Shown one piece after another: positions 50,448-61,039 of a stretch of DNA of 64,000 bases. A program made the position numbers and the translations under genes. A model generated the notes under the pieces. That model saw only the letters and a list, made by a program, of their open reading frames with translations. It was not told the origin of the DNA and made no database searches. Every line of letters starts with the position of its first letter. Positions within the stretch are counted from its first letter, which is position 1. This DNA is from Hespellia stercorisuis DSM 15480 (GTDB taxonomy: Bacteria > Bacillota > Clostridia > Lachnospirales > Lachnospiraceae): the NCBI RefSeq assembly GCF_900142165.1, contig NZ_FQZY01000009.1, positions 1 through 64,000 on the forward strand. The letters are read 5' to 3'.

Positions 50448-51290
50448 ATGGGAATTAAAACATATCGCCCATATACACCTTCCAGAAGACAGATGACAGG
50501 CTCTGATTTCTCTGAAATCACAAAAACTACTCCGGAGAAGTCTTTACTGGCATCAAAGAGCAGAACAGCCGGTCGTAATAATCAAGGTAAAATCACTGTA
50601 AGACACCGCGGAGGCGGCGCAAAGAGAAAATATAGAATCGTAGACTTTAAGAGAAAGAAAGACGGAGTTGTTGCAAAAGTAATCGGTATCGAGTATGATC
50701 CGAACAGAACAGCAAACATCGCTCTTATCAGCTACGCAGATGGTGAGAAAGCTTACATCCTCGCACCAGAAGGCTTAAAAGACGGAATGACAGTTATGAA
50801 TGGTTCAGGAGTCGAGGTTAAAGTCGGAAACTGCTTACCACTTTCAGAGATTCCGGTAGGTACTCAGATCCACAACATCGAGCTTTACCCAGGAAAAGGC
50901 GGACAGTTGGTTCGTTCAGCAGGTAACAGCGCACAGTTGATGGCAAAAGAAGGAAACTATGCAACACTCAGACTTCCATCAGGAGAGATGAGAATGGTTC
51001 CGATCATCTGCAGAGCATCCATCGGTGTAATCGGAAACGGTGATCACAACCTGATCAACCTCGGTAAAGCTGGTCGTACACGTCACATGGGATTCCGCCC
51101 GACAGTACGTGGTTCTGTTATGAACCCGAATGACCATCCACACGGTGGTGGTGAGGGTAAAGCAGGAATCGGTCGTCCAGGTCCATGTACACCATGGGGT
51201 AAACCGGCACTCGGTCTTAAGACCCGTAAGAAAAACAAACAGTCTAACAAGATGATCGTTAGAAGAAGAGATGGTAAAGGTATCAAATAA
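50448..51290 (+). CDS. rplB: 50S ribosomal protein L2
   Basis: The 280-residue protein of the peptidyl-transferase region and subunit bridge is diagnosed by [13 protein letters not shown] and the C-terminal [19 protein letters not shown] with [16 protein letters not shown] 50448 follows AAAGGAGTGACAATA; an in-frame GTG at 50439 is unlikely. Length is normal. Confidence 0.97.
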   Translation: MGIKTYRPYTPSRRQMTGSDFSEITKTTPEKSLLASKSRTAGRNNQGKITVRHRGGGAKRKYRIVDFKRKKDGVVAKVIGIEYDPNRTANIALISYADGEKAYILAPEGLKDGMTVMNGSGVEVKVGNCLPLSEIPVGTQIHNIELYPGKGGQLVRSAGNSAQLMAKEGNYATLRLPSGEMRMVPIICRASIGVIGNGDHNLINLGKAGRTRHMGFRPTVRGSVMNPNDHPHGGGEGKAGIGRPGPCTPWGKPALGLKTRKKNKQSNKMIVRRRDGKGIK

Positions 51291-51316
51291 ATCAGTTTAC
51301 AAGGAGGTTAGAACCT

Positions 51317-51598
51317 ATGGCTCGCTCACTTAAAAAAGGACCATTTGCAGACGAAAGTTTACTGAAAAAAGTAGACGCTATGAACGCTGCAGGTGATAAA
51401 TCAGTTATTAAGACATGGTCTCGTCGTTCTACAATCTTCCCGAGTTTCGTTGGACACACACTTGCTGTCCACGACGGAAGAAAACATGTGCCGGTATACG
51501 TTACAGAGGACATGGTTGGACACAAACTCGGAGAGTTTGTTGTAACAAGAACATACAGAGGTCACGGAAAAGACGAAAAGAAATCAAGAGTAAGATAA
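51317..51598 (+). CDS. rpsS: 30S ribosomal protein S19
   Basis: The 93-residue head protein next to S13 is recognised by [17 protein letters not shown] and [16 protein letters not shown]. An AAGGAGG site precedes it, with a 26-bp gap from rplB. Confidence 0.97.
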   Translation: MARSLKKGPFADESLLKKVDAMNAAGDKSVIKTWSRRSTIFPSFVGHTLAVHDGRKHVPVYVTEDMVGHKLGEFVVTRTYRGHGKDEKKSRVR

Positions 51599-51623
51599 TA
51601 CATTTTGAAAGGAGGGTTCATCC

Positions 51624-52010
51624 ATGGCAAAAGGACATAGATCCCAAATCAAGAGAGAAAGAAACGCTGTTAAAGATACAAGACCTTCAGCGAAAATCTC
51701 TTATGCTAGAATCTCAGTACAGAAAGCATGCTTCGTTTTAGATGCAATCAGAGGTAAGGATGTGCAGACAGCACTTGGTATTTTAGCTTACAATCCAAGA
51801 TACGCTTCAAGTGTGATAGAGAAATTATTGAAATCAGCAATCGCAAACGCTGAAAACAACAACGGTATGAATGTTGAGAACCTTTATATTGAAGAGTGTT
51901 TTGCAAATAAGGGACCAACAATGAAGAGAATTAAACCAAGAGCACAGGGTAGAGCTTATAGAATCGAAAAGAGAATGAGCCACATCACTGTCGTGCTGAA
52001 TGAAAGATAA
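51624..52010 (+). CDS. rplV: 50S ribosomal protein L22
   Basis: The 128-residue tunnel protein has the long beta-hairpin [21 protein letters not shown] and the [13 protein letters not shown] core, which are typical. It has an AAAGGAGG site and lies 25 bp after rpsS and 11 bp before rpsC. Confidence 0.97.
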   Translation: MAKGHRSQIKRERNAVKDTRPSAKISYARISVQKACFVLDAIRGKDVQTALGILAYNPRYASSVIEKLLKSAIANAENNNGMNVENLYIEECFANKGPTMKRIKPRAQGRAYRIEKRMSHITVVLNER

Positions 52011-52021
52011 GGAGGGACATA

Positions 52022-52678
52022 ATGGGACAGAAAGTTAATCCTCATGGCTTAAGAGTCGGTGTTATTAATGACTGGGATTCTAAATGGTACGCAGAAGACA
52101 AATTTGCAGATTATTTAGTAGAAGACCATGCAATCAGAACATTTCTTAAGAAGAAATTATATAGCGCTGGTGTTTCAAAGATCGAGATCGAAAGAGCATC
52201 AGACAGAGTTAAAATCATCATCTACACAGCAAAACCTGGTGTCGTAATCGGTAAGGGCGGTTCAGAGATCGAGAAAGTGAAAGCTGAATTAGCACAGTTT
52301 ACAGACAAGAAGTTAGTTGTAGATATCAAAGAAATCAAAAGACCGGATAAAGATGCTCAGTTAGTAGCAGAGAATATCGCTACTCAGCTTGAAAATCGTA
52401 TTTCTTTCAGACGTGCAATGAAATCCTGCATGTCAAGAACTATGAAATCAGGAGCTTATGGTGTGAAGACATGCGTTTCAGGACGTCTCGGCGGAGCTGA
52501 TATGGCTCGTACAGAGTTCTACAGCGAGGGAACTATTCCGCTTCAGACATTAAGAGCTGACATTGACTATGGATTCGCTGAAGCAAACACAACTTACGGT
52601 AAAGTTGGTGTTAAGGTATGGATCTACAAAGGCGAAATTCTTCCAACTAAAGCAACTAAGGAAGGGAGCGGTAAATAA
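52022..52678 (+). CDS. rpsC: 30S ribosomal protein S3
   Basis: The 218-residue protein has the KH domain with [12 protein letters not shown] and the C-terminal domain with [14 protein letters not shown] and [13 protein letters not shown]. It helps form the mRNA entry helicase. GGAGG precedes the ATG by only 6 nt. Confidence 0.97.
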   Translation: MGQKVNPHGLRVGVINDWDSKWYAEDKFADYLVEDHAIRTFLKKKLYSAGVSKIEIERASDRVKIIIYTAKPGVVIGKGGSEIEKVKAELAQFTDKKLVVDIKEIKRPDKDAQLVAENIATQLENRISFRRAMKSCMSRTMKSGAYGVKTCVSGRLGGADMARTEFYSEGTIPLQTLRADIDYGFAEANTTYGKVGVKVWIYKGEILPTKATKEGSGK

Positions 52679-52680
52679 TT

Positions 52681-53118
52681 ATGTTAATGCCTAAAAGAGT
52701 AAAACGTCGTAAACAATTCCGTGGTTCTATGAAGGGTAAAGCTCTCAGAGGAAACACGATTTCAAATGGTGAATATGGTATCGTTGCAACGGAGCCGTGC
52801 TGGATCCGCTCAAATCAGATCGAGGCAGCCCGTGTAGCTATGACTCGTTACGTAAAACGTGGTGGTCAGGTTTGGATCAAAATATTCCCAGATAAACCAG
52901 TAACACATAAACCTCTTGAAACTCGTATGGGTAAAGGTAAAGGTGCGTTAGAGTACTGGGTAGCCGTAGTGAAACCGGGACGTGTAATGTTCGAGATCGC
53001 CGGAGTACCAGAGGAAACAGCTAGAGAAGCACTTCGTCTTGCAATGCACAAATTACCTTGCAAATGCAAAATCGTTTCTAAAGCACAGTTAGAAGGCGGT
53101 GATAACAGTGAAAATTAA
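52681..53118 (+). CDS. rplP: 50S ribosomal protein L16
   Basis: The 145-residue protein contacts A-site tRNA and is recognised by [17 protein letters not shown] and [19 protein letters not shown]. It starts 2 bp after the rpsC stop; ATG 52681 or 52687 are both possible. It overlaps the rpmC start by 11 bp. Confidence 0.97.
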   Translation: MLMPKRVKRRKQFRGSMKGKALRGNTISNGEYGIVATEPCWIRSNQIEAARVAMTRYVKRGGQVWIKIFPDKPVTHKPLETRMGKGKGALEYWVAVVKPGRVMFEIAGVPEETAREALRLAMHKLPCKCKIVSKAQLEGGDNSEN

Positions 53119-53311
53119 GACATTTGTACAGGAATTAAAAGGCAAATCCGTTGAGGAATTGAATGAAGAATTAGTAGCTGCTAAGAAGGAATTATTCAAC
53201 CTGAGATTCCAGAATGCGACTAATCAGTTAGAAAATACAAGCAGAATTAAAGAAGTAAGAAAAAATATCGCTAGAATCCAGACTGCAATTACTGAGGCTG
53301 GCAGAGACTAA
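53108..53311 (+). CDS. rpmC: 50S ribosomal protein L29
   Basis: The 67-residue helical protein near the tunnel exit starts at GTG 53108, giving [22 protein letters not shown]; another GTG at 53099 is less likely. [18 protein letters not shown] is the family core. It overlaps rplP, indicating coupling. Confidence 0.95.
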   Translation: MKIKTFVQELKGKSVEELNEELVAAKKELFNLRFQNATNQLENTSRIKEVRKNIARIQTAITEAGRD

Positions 53312-53352
53312 GCGTGATTGTCGAAGTATTTAACGAGGCCGGCACGATAGTC

Positions 53353-53396
53353 GTTCTTGGAGTTTAACAAAGCTTTTTGAGTTTAGCGAGAAGAAC
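53353..53396 (+). repeat. Ribosomal-cluster hairpin family, copy B (rpmC-rpsQ gap)
   Basis: The outer stem GTTCTT (53353-53358) pairs with AAGAAC (53391-53396), and inner TTTAAC with GTTTAG. Compared with copy A, both strands of each stem changed together. It is followed by TTCC. Confidence 0.6.
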
Positions 53397-53439
53397 TTCC
53401 CTGGTGCTGCTCATGAATCAAGAGAAAGGAGATTTATCC

Positions 53440-53694
53440 GTGGAAAGAAATTTAAGAAAAACCCGTACAGGTAAGGTTGTAAGCAACAAAATGGATAAAA
53501 CAATCGTAGTTGCAGTAGTTGACCACGTAAAGCATCCTCTTTATAAGAAAATTATTAAAAAGACTTATAAATTGAAAGCTCACGATGAAGCAAACGAATG
53601 CAACATTGGAGATACAGTAAAAGTTATGGAGACAAGACCGTTGTCAAAAGACAAAAGATGGAGACTTGTTGAAGTTATGGAAAAAGCAAAATAA
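53440..53694 (+). CDS. rpsQ: 30S ribosomal protein S17
   Basis: The 84-residue early-assembly protein is identified by [19 protein letters not shown] and MVMETRPLS-like [20 protein letters not shown] 53440 follows AAAGGAG; the frame extends upstream without a suitable start and would run into the hairpin copy B. Confidence 0.95.
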   Translation: MERNLRKTRTGKVVSNKMDKTIVVAVVDHVKHPLYKKIIKKTYKLKAHDEANECNIGDTVKVMETRPLSKDKRWRLVEVMEKAK

Positions 53695-53736
53695 AGTTTA
53701 TGTTATTAAGCAAATATTTGAAGGAGGTTTACCTGC

Positions 53737-54105
53737 ATGATACAACAAGAAAGTAGACTTAAAGTAGCAGACAATACAGGTGCTAAAGAATTACTTTGTA
53801 TCCGTGTTATGGGCGGTTCTACAAGAAGATACGCCAGCATCGGAGACGTTATCGTTGCCACTGTTAAAGATGCAACACCAGGCGGCGTTGTTAAAAAAGG
53901 TGATGTCGTTAAAGCTGTAGTTGTACGTACTGTAAAAGGTGCCCGTCGTAAAGATGGTTCTTACATCAGATTCGACGAGAATGCTGCTGTAATTATAAAA
54001 GATGACAACAATCCAAGAGGAACTCGTATTTTTGGACCAGTAGCAAGAGAGCTTCGTGATAAACATTTTATGAAAATTGTTTCATTAGCTCCAGAAGTAC
54101 TATAA
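53737..54105 (+). CDS. rplN: 50S ribosomal protein L14
   Basis: The 122-residue protein at the subunit interface starts [24 protein letters not shown] and ends [18 protein letters not shown], both diagnostic. It has an AAGGAGG site and is 12 bp before rplX. Confidence 0.97.
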   Translation: MIQQESRLKVADNTGAKELLCIRVMGGSTRRYASIGDVIVATVKDATPGGVVKKGDVVKAVVVRTVKGARRKDGSYIRFDENAAVIIKDDNNPRGTRIFGPVARELRDKHFMKIVSLAPEVL

Positions 54106-54117
54106 GGAGGTGCCTAG

Positions 54118-54429
54118 ATGTCAACAATGAAAATTAAAAAAGGTGATATGGTTAAAGTAATCGCCGGCAAAGACAAAGATAAAGAAGGCAAAGTTATTGC
54201 TGTAGATAAAAAAGCAAACAAAGTCTTAGTGGAAGGTGTCAACATGCTGACAAAACATACAAAACCAAGTATGGCAAATCAGAATGGCGGAATCATCCAC
54301 CAGGAAGGTCCTATCGATGCTTCTAACGTAATGTACATTCACAAAGGTCAGGCTACAAGAGTCGGATTTAAGATGGATGGAGACAAAAAAGTACGTGTTG
54401 CAAAGAAAACAGGAGACGTTATAGATTAA
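54118..54429 (+). CDS. rplX: 50S ribosomal protein L24
   Basis: This 103-residue assembly initiator has the KOW motif [20 protein letters not shown] at the N-terminus and the later [16 protein letters not shown]. It is tightly spaced to rplN and rplE. Confidence 0.97.
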   Translation: MSTMKIKKGDMVKVIAGKDKDKEGKVIAVDKKANKVLVEGVNMLTKHTKPSMANQNGGIIHQEGPIDASNVMYIHKGQATRVGFKMDGDKKVRVAKKTGDVID

Positions 54430-54446
54430 TTTGAGGAAGGAGGTCC

Positions 54447-54992
54447 ATGACTTTGAGTAGACTGAAAGAAACATATCAGAATGAGATCGTTGACGCAATG
54501 ATCAAAAAATTTGGATATAAAAATATTATGGAAGTGCCAAAGATTGATAAGATCGTTATCAATATGGGTGTTGGCGAAGCAAAAGAAAACAAAAAAGTTT
54601 TAGAGTCGGCTGTTGCTGATCTTGAGAAAATCACAGGACAGAAAGCGGTTCTGACAAAAGCTAAAAACTCTGTAGCTAACTTCAAACTTAGAGAAGGTAT
54701 GGAAATTGGCTGTAAAGTTACTTTAAGAGGCGAGAGAATGTATGAGTTCGCTGATCGTCTGATCAACCTTGCACTGCCTCGTGTACGTGACTTCAGAGGA
54801 GTTAACCCGAACGCATTTGACGGAAGAGGAAACTACGCTCTCGGAATTAAAGAGCAGCTGATCTTCCCGGAAATCGAGTACGATAAGGTTGACAAAGTAA
54901 GAGGTATGGATATTATTTTTGTTACAACTGCAAAAACAGACGAAGAGGCACGTGAATTATTAAGATTATTCAACATGCCATTCACAAAGTAA
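54447..54992 (+). CDS. rplE: 50S ribosomal protein L5
   Basis: The 181-residue protein binds 5S r[18 protein letters not shown] and [17 protein letters not shown] are diagnostic. ATG 54447 lies only 3 nt after GGAGG; TTG 54453 (MSRLKETYQ) has better spacing and matches the usual N-terminus, so it may be the true start. Confidence 0.96.
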   Translation: MTLSRLKETYQNEIVDAMIKKFGYKNIMEVPKIDKIVINMGVGEAKENKKVLESAVADLEKITGQKAVLTKAKNSVANFKLREGMEIGCKVTLRGERMYEFADRLINLALPRVRDFRGVNPNAFDGRGNYALGIKEQLIFPEIEYDKVDKVRGMDIIFVTTAKTDEEARELLRLFNMPFTK

Positions 54993-55007
54993 AACAGGAG
55001 GTAAATC

Positions 55008-55193
55008 ATGGCTAAAACATCTATGAAAATTAAACAAAAACGTCCAGCTAAATTCTCTACAAGAGAATACAGCCGTTGCAGAATCTGCGGACGTCCACAT
55101 GCATATTTAAGAAAATATGGAATCTGTCGTATTTGCTTCCGTGAGTTAGCATATAAAGGACAAATCCCAGGAGTACGCAAGGCTAGTTGGTAA
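55008..55193 (+). CDS. rpsZ: 30S ribosomal protein S14, zinc-binding type
   Basis: The 61-residue short form has the C+ zinc site [20 protein letters not shown], with all four cysteines. Firmicutes often keep a second, Zn-independent S14 elsewhere for zinc limitation. It lies 15 bp after rplE. Confidence 0.96.
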   Translation: MAKTSMKIKQKRPAKFSTREYSRCRICGRPHAYLRKYGICRICFRELAYKGQIPGVRKASW

Positions 55194-55265
55194 ACAGGCC
55201 CTTTACACCGAGAGAAAGTACTTTTCACGGTGCAGCAACAAGGACAAAGAAGGAGGAATAAATTC

Positions 55266-55667
55266 ATGACTATGAGTGATCCAATCGCAGATATGCTTAC
55301 AAGAATCCGTAATGCAAACACTGCTAAACATGATACAGTGGATGTTCCTGCATCAAAGATGAAAATCGCAATCGCGAACATTTTGTTAGATGAAGGATAT
55401 ATTCAGAAATATGACGTCGTAGAAGATGGTAACTTCAAGACAATCAGAATCGCATTGAAATACGGTGCTGATAAGAATGAAAAAGTTATTTCAGGTCTTA
55501 AGAGAATCTCTAAACCGGGACTTCGTGTATACGCAAGCAACGAAGATCTTCCTAAGGTATTAGGCGGACTCGGAACAGCAATCATCTCAACGAACCAGGG
55601 CGTAATCACAGACAAAGAGGCTAGAAAGCTGAATGTCGGTGGAGAGGTACTCTGCTTCGTTTGGTAG
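55266..55667 (+). CDS. rpsH: 30S ribosomal protein S8
   Basis: The 133-residue platform protein regulates the spc operon in E. coli. [14 protein letters not shown] and the C-terminal [22 protein letters not shown] are diagnostic. ATG 55266 follows AAGGAGG; ATG 55272 is an alternative. A 212-bp structured gap follows. Confidence 0.97.
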   Translation: MTMSDPIADMLTRIRNANTAKHDTVDVPASKMKIAIANILLDEGYIQKYDVVEDGNFKTIRIALKYGADKNEKVISGLKRISKPGLRVYASNEDLPKVLGGLGTAIISTNQGVITDKEARKLNVGGEVLCFVW

Positions 55668-55724
55668 GCACTGAACACTTGACGAGGTCAAGCGTCAGCG
55701 CTGTCCGAGTCTGGTGAGAAGGCC

Positions 55725-55769
55725 GTTCTTGGATCTTGGCGAGGCATTGTCGAGCTTAGAGAGAAGAAC
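55725..55769 (+). repeat. Ribosomal-cluster hairpin family, copy C (rpsH-rplF gap)
   Basis: The outer stem GTTCTT (55725-55730) pairs with AAGAAC (55764-55769), and inner CTTGGC with GCTTAG, around GAGGCATTGTCGA. The 5' neighbour CACTTGACGAG...CGAGTCTGGTGAGAAG (55686-55721) looks like a diverged second copy of the same module. Confidence 0.65.
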
Positions 55770-55879
55770 ATCCTTGTGAAATGCAAGGTTGACTAAAAGA
55801 CAAAGATAGATATTACACAAGCAACTGAAAACAGAGCAGACAAGCATCTGCTCCGAAAATCTAAGTTAGGAGGTACGGT

Positions 55880-56422
55880 ATGTCACGTATAGGAAGACTG
55901 CCAATCACAATTCCTGCAGGAGTTACTGTAGAGATTGATGAAAATAACAAAACGACCGTGAAAGGTCCTAAGGGAACTCTTGTAAAAGAGCTCGCGCCAG
56001 AGATGGAAATCAAACAGGAAGGAACAGAAATTACTGTTTCAAGACCAAATGATTTAAAGAGAATGAAATCATTACACGGTCTTACAAGAACACTGCTCAA
56101 TAACATGATCATTGGTGTTACAAACGGATACGAGAAAGTTCTGGAAGTAAACGGAGTAGGTTACAGAGCAGCAAAGCAGGGTAAGAAGTTAACATTGAGC
56201 CTTGGTTATTCTCATCCAGTAGAGATGGAAGATCCAGAAGGACTGGAGACAGTTCTCGAGGGACAGAACAAAATCACTGTTAAAGGTATCGATAAAGAAA
56301 AAGTAGGCCAATACGCAGCGGAAATCAGAGATAAGAGAAGACCGGAGCCATACAAGGGCAAAGGTATTAAATATGCTGATGAAGTTATCAGACGTAAAGT
56401 TGGTAAGACTGGTAAAAAATAA
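55880..56422 (+). CDS. rplF: 50S ribosomal protein L6
   Basis: The 180-residue protein near the sarcin-ricin loop begins [15 protein letters not shown] and ends with the [21 protein letters not shown] motif. It has a TAGGAGG site and lies 17 bp before rplR. Confidence 0.97.
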   Translation: MSRIGRLPITIPAGVTVEIDENNKTTVKGPKGTLVKELAPEMEIKQEGTEITVSRPNDLKRMKSLHGLTRTLLNNMIIGVTNGYEKVLEVNGVGYRAAKQGKKLTLSLGYSHPVEMEDPEGLETVLEGQNKITVKGIDKEKVGQYAAEIRDKRRPEPYKGKGIKYADEVIRRKVGKTGKK

Positions 56423-56439
56423 TTAAGGAGAGTGTGAAA

Positions 56440-56808
56440 ATGGTTAGCAAAAAATCAAGAACTAAAGTTCGTATTAACAAGCATAGAAAATTACGTAACC
56501 GTTTCAGCGGTACTGCTGAAAGACCACGTTTAGCTGTGTTCAGAAGCAATAACCACATGTATGCTCAAATTATTGACGATACAGTTGGAAATACACTAGT
56601 TTCAGCTTCTACTCTTCAGAAAGAAGTAAAAGCAGAAGTAGAAAAAACTAACAACGTTGATGCAGCAGCATACTTGGGTAAGGTAATTGCAGAGAAAGCA
56701 AAAGAAAAAGGAATTACAGATGTTGTCTTTGATAGAGGCGGCTTTATATATCAGGGTAAAATCAAAGCATTAGCAGACGCAGCAAGAGAAGCTGGTCTTA
56801 ATTTCTAG
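56440..56808 (+). CDS. rplR: 50S ribosomal protein L18
   Basis: The 122-residue protein binds 5S r[33 protein letters not shown] and the final [24 protein letters not shown] are diagnostic. ATG 56440 follows AAGGAGAG; a GTG two codons upstream is less likely. Confidence 0.97.
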   Translation: MVSKKSRTKVRINKHRKLRNRFSGTAERPRLAVFRSNNHMYAQIIDDTVGNTLVSASTLQKEVKAEVEKTNNVDAAAYLGKVIAEKAKEKGITDVVFDRGGFIYQGKIKALADAAREAGLNF

Positions 56809-56822
56809 AAGGGAGAACACAT

Positions 56823-57332
56823 ATGAATCAGGAACGTATTGATGCTAGTCAATTAGAACTAGAAGAAAAAGTAGTATCAATTAAACGTGTTACAAAAGTT
56901 GTTAAAGGTGGACGTAACATGCGTTTTACAGCATTAGTTGTTGTCGGCGACGGCAACGGACATGTTGGAGCAGGTTTAGGAAAAGCAACTGAAATCCCAG
57001 AAGCCATTCGCAAAGGAAAAGAAGACGCAGCTAAGAAGTTAATCAATGTGTCTTTAGATGAGAACGGCAGTGTAACACATGATGTAATCGGAAAATTCGG
57101 TGGTGCTTCCGTGCTGCTCAAGAAAGCTCCGGATGGTACTGGTGTTATCGCCGGCGGACCGGCTCGTGCAGTTATCGAGCTTGCAGGTATCAAAAATATC
57201 CGTACCAAATCATTGGGATCAAACAATAAGCAGAACGTAGTTCTTGCAGCGATCGAAGGCTTGAGCGCAATCAAGACTCCGGAAGCAGTTGCAAAACTCC
57301 GTGGCAAATCAGTAGAAGAAATTTTAGGATAG
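56823..57332 (+). CDS. rpsE: 30S ribosomal protein S5
   Basis: The 169-residue protein has the dsRBD-like [33 protein letters not shown] core and C-terminal [14 protein letters not shown]. It forms part of the mRNA entry site; spectinomycin contacts its loop. It is 14 bp after rplR. Confidence 0.97.
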   Translation: MNQERIDASQLELEEKVVSIKRVTKVVKGGRNMRFTALVVVGDGNGHVGAGLGKATEIPEAIRKGKEDAAKKLINVSLDENGSVTHDVIGKFGGASVLLKKAPDGTGVIAGGPARAVIELAGIKNIRTKSLGSNNKQNVVLAAIEGLSAIKTPEAVAKLRGKSVEEILG

Positions 57333-57346
57333 GAGGACTTCTTAAA

Positions 57347-57526
57347 ATGGCAAATTTGAAAGTTACATTAGTAAAGTCTACTATCGGATCTGTACCGAAG
57401 CACAAAAAAACTGTTGAAGCATTAGGCTTAAAGAAAATGCACCAGACAGTTGAGCTGCCGGACAACGCAGCAACAAGAGGTATGGTACAGCAGGTTAGAC
57501 ATTTGGTAAAAGTGGAAGAAGCATAA
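57347..57526 (+). CDS. rpmD: 50S ribosomal protein L30
   Basis: The 59-residue protein starts MANLKVTLVKSTIGSVPKHKKT and continues GLKKMHQTVELPDNAATRGM, which identify L30. ATG 57347 follows AGGAGGACTTCTTAAA. It is easily missed because of its size. Confidence 0.95.
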   Translation: MANLKVTLVKSTIGSVPKHKKTVEALGLKKMHQTVELPDNAATRGMVQQVRHLVKVEEA

Positions 57527-57586
57527 TTAATAGAATCTTATTGGAATAAAGTCAATAAGCAAGAAATAAGATAAGGAGGTAATATC

Positions 57587-58027
57587 ATGGACTTATCAAA
57601 CTTACGCCCGGCAGACGGGGCAAAGCATAGCGATAATTTCAGAAGGGGCCGCGGACACGGTTCTGGAAATGGTAAGACAGCTGGTAAGGGTCACAAAGGT
57701 CAGAAAGCTCGTTCAGGAGCAACAAGACCAGGCTTTGAAGGTGGTCAGATGCCATTGTATAGAAGAATACCAAAAAGAGGTTTCACATGCAGAAACTCTA
57801 AGACAATCGTTGGTATTAATTTAAGTGCATTAGAGGCATTTGAAGATGGCGCAACAGTATCTGTTGAGACATTGATCGAAAGCGGAGTTGTTAAAAATCC
57901 GAAAGATGGCGTTAAGATTCTTGGAAATGGAGAATTAACTAAGAAGCTTACTGTTCAGGCTAATGCGTTTAGTGCAAAAGCAGCAGAAAAGATCGAAGCT
58001 CTTGGTGGAAAAGCAGAGGTGATCTAA
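57587..58027 (+). CDS. rplO: 50S ribosomal protein L15
   Basis: The 146-residue protein has the glycine/basic-rich N-terminus [26 protein letters not shown], and [17 protein letters not shown]. It has an AAGGAGG site. Its stop codon overlaps the secY start (TAATG), so the two are coupled. Confidence 0.97.
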   Translation: MDLSNLRPADGAKHSDNFRRGRGHGSGNGKTAGKGHKGQKARSGATRPGFEGGQMPLYRRIPKRGFTCRNSKTIVGINLSALEAFEDGATVSVETLIESGVVKNPKDGVKILGNGELTKKLTVQANAFSAKAAEKIEALGGKAEVI

Positions 58028-59388
58028 TGTTCCAGACTATTCGAAAAGCATTTCAAATTGAAGACATCAGAAGAAGAATTTTTTACACATTTTGTATGCT
58101 TGTCGTTGTCAGACTCGGGTCAGAACTACCCACACCAGGCGTTGATCCAACATATATTCAGAATTTTTTCGCGAACCAGACCGGTGATGCATTCAATTTC
58201 TTTGATGCATTTACCGGCGGTTCCTTTACATCGATGTCAGTGTTCGCACTGAGCATCACACCGTACATTACATCTTCTATCATCATGCAGCTGCTCACAA
58301 TTGCGATTCCAAAACTGGAAGAGATGCAGCGTGACGGTGAGGATGGAAGAAAGAAAATTGCGGCAATCACACGTTACGTGACGGTTGCGCTTGCATTGAT
58401 TGAATCCACGGCGATGTCGATAGGATTTGGACGCCAGGGACTTCTTGTTGAGTATACCTGGTATAATGCAGCAATTGTAGTGCTCACGTTGACGGCAGGT
58501 TCTGCATTCCTGATGTGGATCGGTGAGAGAATCACAGAGAAGGGTGTCGGAAACGGTATTTCAATCGTACTGTTGATCAACATCATTTCCCGTGTACCGG
58601 ATGATTTCGTTTCCCTGTTTGAACAGTTTGTAAAAGGGAAAACCGTTGCAAAGGGAGCTCTCGCAGCAATCATTATTCTTGTGATTGTGGTAATGCTTGT
58701 AGTATTCGTTATCATTCTGCAGGATGGTGAGAGAAGAATTGCGGTTCAATACTCACAGAAAGTACAGGGAAGAAAGACGTATGGCGGTCAGTCAACTCAT
58801 ATTCCATTGAAGGTGAACACAGCAGGTGTTATTCCGGTTATCTTCGCATCATCACTGATGCAGTTCCCGGTAGTTATCGCAAGCTTCCTCCAAAAAGGAA
58901 ACGGCAGTGGAATCGGCAGCCAGATATTAAAAGGAATGAGCTCCAGCAACTGGTGCAATCCGGATCAACCGATTTATTCGATCGGGCTGGTAGTGTATAT
59001 CATTCTGACAATATTTTTTGCATATTTCTACACTTCGATTACATTTAATCCGTTAGAGATTGCAAATAACATGAAAAAAAGCGGTGGTTTCGTACCGGGT
59101 ATCCGTCCGGGAAAACCAACTGTAGAATATTTACAGAAGATTTTGAATTATGTAATCTTCATCGGTGCATGCGGACTTGTCATCGTACAGGTCATCCCGT
59201 TCTTCTTTAATGGAGTATTCGGGGCAAGCGTTTCCTTTGGTGGAACATCTCTGATCATTATCGTTGGTGTTGTCCTTGAGACAATCAAACAGGTAGAATC
59301 CCAGATGCTCGTACGTAATTATAAAGGATTCCTCAATGCAGATAAATCATCTTCTGGATTAAGCAGCACCAGCTTTTTAGGTTACTAG
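58027..59388 (+). CDS. secY: Preprotein translocase subunit SecY
   Basis: The 453-residue channel of the Sec translocon has ten membrane helices. LGSELPTPGVDP near the N-terminus, ALSITPYITSSIIMQLL of the plug/helix 2 region and the cytoplasmic loops GERRIAVQYSQK and NMKKSGGFVPGIRPGKPT are diagnostic. It sits in its usual place between rplO and adk. Confidence 0.97.
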   Translation: MFQTIRKAFQIEDIRRRIFYTFCMLVVVRLGSELPTPGVDPTYIQNFFANQTGDAFNFFDAFTGGSFTSMSVFALSITPYITSSIIMQLLTIAIPKLEEMQRDGEDGRKKIAAITRYVTVALALIESTAMSIGFGRQGLLVEYTWYNAAIVVLTLTAGSAFLMWIGERITEKGVGNGISIVLLINIISRVPDDFVSLFEQFVKGKTVAKGALAAIIILVIVVMLVVFVIILQDGERRIAVQYSQKVQGRKTYGGQSTHIPLKVNTAGVIPVIFASSLMQFPVVIASFLQKGNGSGIGSQILKGMSSSNWCNPDQPIYSIGLVVYIILTIFFAYFYTSITFNPLEIANNMKKSGGFVPGIRPGKPTVEYLQKILNYVIFIGACGLVIVQVIPFFFNGVFGASVSFGGTSLIIIVGVVLETIKQVESQMLVRNYKGFLNADKSSSGLSSTSFLGY

Positions 59389-59520
59389 AAACTGTTTAGA
59401 ATTAGCTCGTAGAATTTATACGGAAGTATGAAGTCTACGAGTTAAAGTGCTATATGGCACTTTGGACATTTGCGTAGATAATCTCTCCTTCGGAGGCATT
59501 ACAAGTTATGGAGGTTAAGT
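59389..59520 (+). other. Two hairpins between secY and adk
   Basis: CTCGTAGA (59406-59413) pairs with TCTACGAG (59433-59440), and AAAGTGC with GGCACTTT (59445-59462) follows. Neither has a strong T-run. They may tune expression between secY and adk or mark an RNA-processing site. Confidence 0.5.
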
Positions 59521-60165
59521 ATGAAAATAATCATGTTAGGCGCGCCTGGAGCAGGTAAAGGAACACAGGCAAAAAAAATTGCTGCAAAATACAGCATTCC
59601 ACATATCTCAACAGGGGATATCTTCCGTGCTAATATAAAAAATGGTACAGAACTTGGTAAAAAGGCAAAAACATATATGGATCAGGGACTTCTGGTACCG
59701 GACGAACTGGTTGTTGATCTTGTTGTTGACCGTGTGAATCAAGAAGACTGTGCAAACGGTTATGTTCTGGATGGTTTTCCGAGAACAATTCCACAGGCAG
59801 AAGCGCTGGATAAAGCACTGGCTTCACTTGGACAGAAGGTTGATTATGCAATCAATGTGGAAGTCCCGGATGAAAATATCGTGAATCGTATGTCGGGACG
59901 CCGCGCCTGTGTTGGATGTGGGGCTACATATCATTTGGTATATGCACCTACGAAGGTGGAGGGAATCTGTGATACGTGTGGGAAAGAACTGATACTGAGA
60001 GACGATGACAAGCCGGAAACGGTCAAAAAACGTCTCGGAGTTTACCACGATCAGACACAGCCGCTGATTGATTATTATACAAAGCAAGATATTTTAGTCG
60101 AAGTAGATGGTACAATTGATATCAATGATGTGTTTGCTGCAATCGTAAAAATCCTGGGAGAATAA
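59521..60165 (+). CDS. adk: Adenylate kinase
   Basis: The 214-residue enzyme equilibrates ATP, ADP and AMP. The P-loop [13 protein letters not shown] site [23 protein letters not shown] and the lid with zinc-type cysteines (CVGCGATYH...CDTCGKEL) are all visible, matching the long zinc-lid form of Firmicutes. ATG follows ATGGAGGTTAAGT. The usual neighbour map (methionine aminopeptidase) is not present after it. Confidence 0.97.
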   Translation: MKIIMLGAPGAGKGTQAKKIAAKYSIPHISTGDIFRANIKNGTELGKKAKTYMDQGLLVPDELVVDLVVDRVNQEDCANGYVLDGFPRTIPQAEALDKALASLGQKVDYAINVEVPDENIVNRMSGRRACVGCGATYHLVYAPTKVEGICDTCGKELILRDDDKPETVKKRLGVYHDQTQPLIDYYTKQDILVEVDGTIDINDVFAAIVKILGE

Positions 60166-60169
60166 GAAG

Positions 60170-60436
60170 ATGTCTGAATGCAAACCGGGAATGCTTGTCA
60201 GATCGCTTGCCGGTCATGACAAAGGCAGCATATATATCATACTTCGTGTAGAAGATAATCATGTGATTCTGGCAGATGGAAAGTACAAAACCATCTGCCG
60301 GAGTAAAAAGAAAAACAGGAAGCATATACAGATTATATGCAGGCAGTATGATATTGCTGCAATGAATGATGTAGAGATAAAGAAAACAATCAAAGATTAT
60401 GAAATGGAAAGAGGATTAGGGCATGTCAAAAGCTGA
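60170..60436 (+). CDS. KOW domain RNA-binding protein (L14e/YlxS-neighbour type)
   Basis: The 88-residue basic protein has a KOW-like start ([33 protein letters not shown]) and a Lys/Arg patch [10 protein letters not shown]. It resembles the small KOW proteins found between adk/map and infA in clostridia. Its job is unknown, probably rRNA binding. It starts 4 bp after adk and overlaps infA by 14 bp, so expression is coupled. Confidence 0.85.
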   Translation: MSECKPGMLVRSLAGHDKGSIYIILRVEDNHVILADGKYKTICRSKKKNRKHIQIICRQYDIAAMNDVEIKKTIKDYEMERGLGHVKS

Positions 60437-60641
60437 CGTAATTGAAATTGAAGGAACTGTAGTAGAAAAATTACCAAATGCAATGTTCCAGGTTGAACTG
60501 GAAAACGGACATCAGGTACTGGCTCATATCAGTGGAAAGCTGCGTATGAACTTTATCAAGATTTTACCTGGAGATAAAGTAACATTGGAATTGTCTCCTT
60601 ATGATTTATCTAAGGGAAGAATTATCTGGAGAGATAAATAA
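60423..60641 (+). CDS. infA: Translation initiation factor IF-1
   Basis: The 72-residue OB-fold factor occupies the A site during initiation. [38 protein letters not shown] is diagnostic. It overlaps the preceding KOW gene by 14 bp. Confidence 0.97.
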   Translation: MSKADVIEIEGTVVEKLPNAMFQVELENGHQVLAHISGKLRMNFIKILPGDKVTLELSPYDLSKGRIIWRDK

Positions 60642-60800
60642 GAGTACGGTACAGGCAAAAAAATATTAATATATGAATAGGAAACAGGTATTGACACCCG
60701 TATAATTGGGTGCTATAATGTTAAAGCGCTGTTTTGGAGAAAGTGCGTCCAAATATAGCCGGAAACGTAAGTAGAGCAAAGGATGGAAGGAGGATTTACC

Positions 60801-60914
60801 ATGAAGGTTAGATCATCAGTAAAACCAATTTGCGAGAAATGCAAAATCATTAAAAGAAAAGGATCTGTCAGAGTAATCTGTGAGAATCCGAAACACAAAC
60901 AGAGACAAGGCTAA
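60801..60914 (+). CDS. rpmJ: 50S ribosomal protein L36
   Basis: The 37-residue zinc-ribbon protein ([20 protein letters not shown]...) has Cys/Cys...Cys/His ligands C11, C14, C27 and H32, so it is the zinc-binding form. ATG 60801 follows GAAGGAGG. Too short for many gene finders. Confidence 0.95.
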   Translation: MKVRSSVKPICEKCKIIKRKGSVRVICENPKHKQRQG

Positions 60915-60921
60915 ATCTAGA

Positions 60922-61006
60922 GCACTTAGTGAGGTATCTCACGAACTTAGTGCGAAGATTGTTCAAGGGAACTTGGCGAGGTAGTTTCGAGCCTAGTAAA
61001 TTGAAC
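60922..61006 (+). repeat. Ribosomal-cluster hairpin family, copy D (rpmJ-rpsM gap), two modules
   Basis: First module GCACTTA-GTGAG-gtat-CTCAC-GAACT-TAGTGC (60922-60953). The second has outer stem GTTCAA (60961-60966) with TTGAAC (61001-61006) and inner CTTGGC with GCCTAG. The outer stem covaries with copies B and C (CTT/AAG replaced by CAA/TTG). It is followed by ATCC. Confidence 0.68.
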
Positions 61007-61039
61007 ATCCTTATAAAAAGTTTATGTTTGTGACAAATT

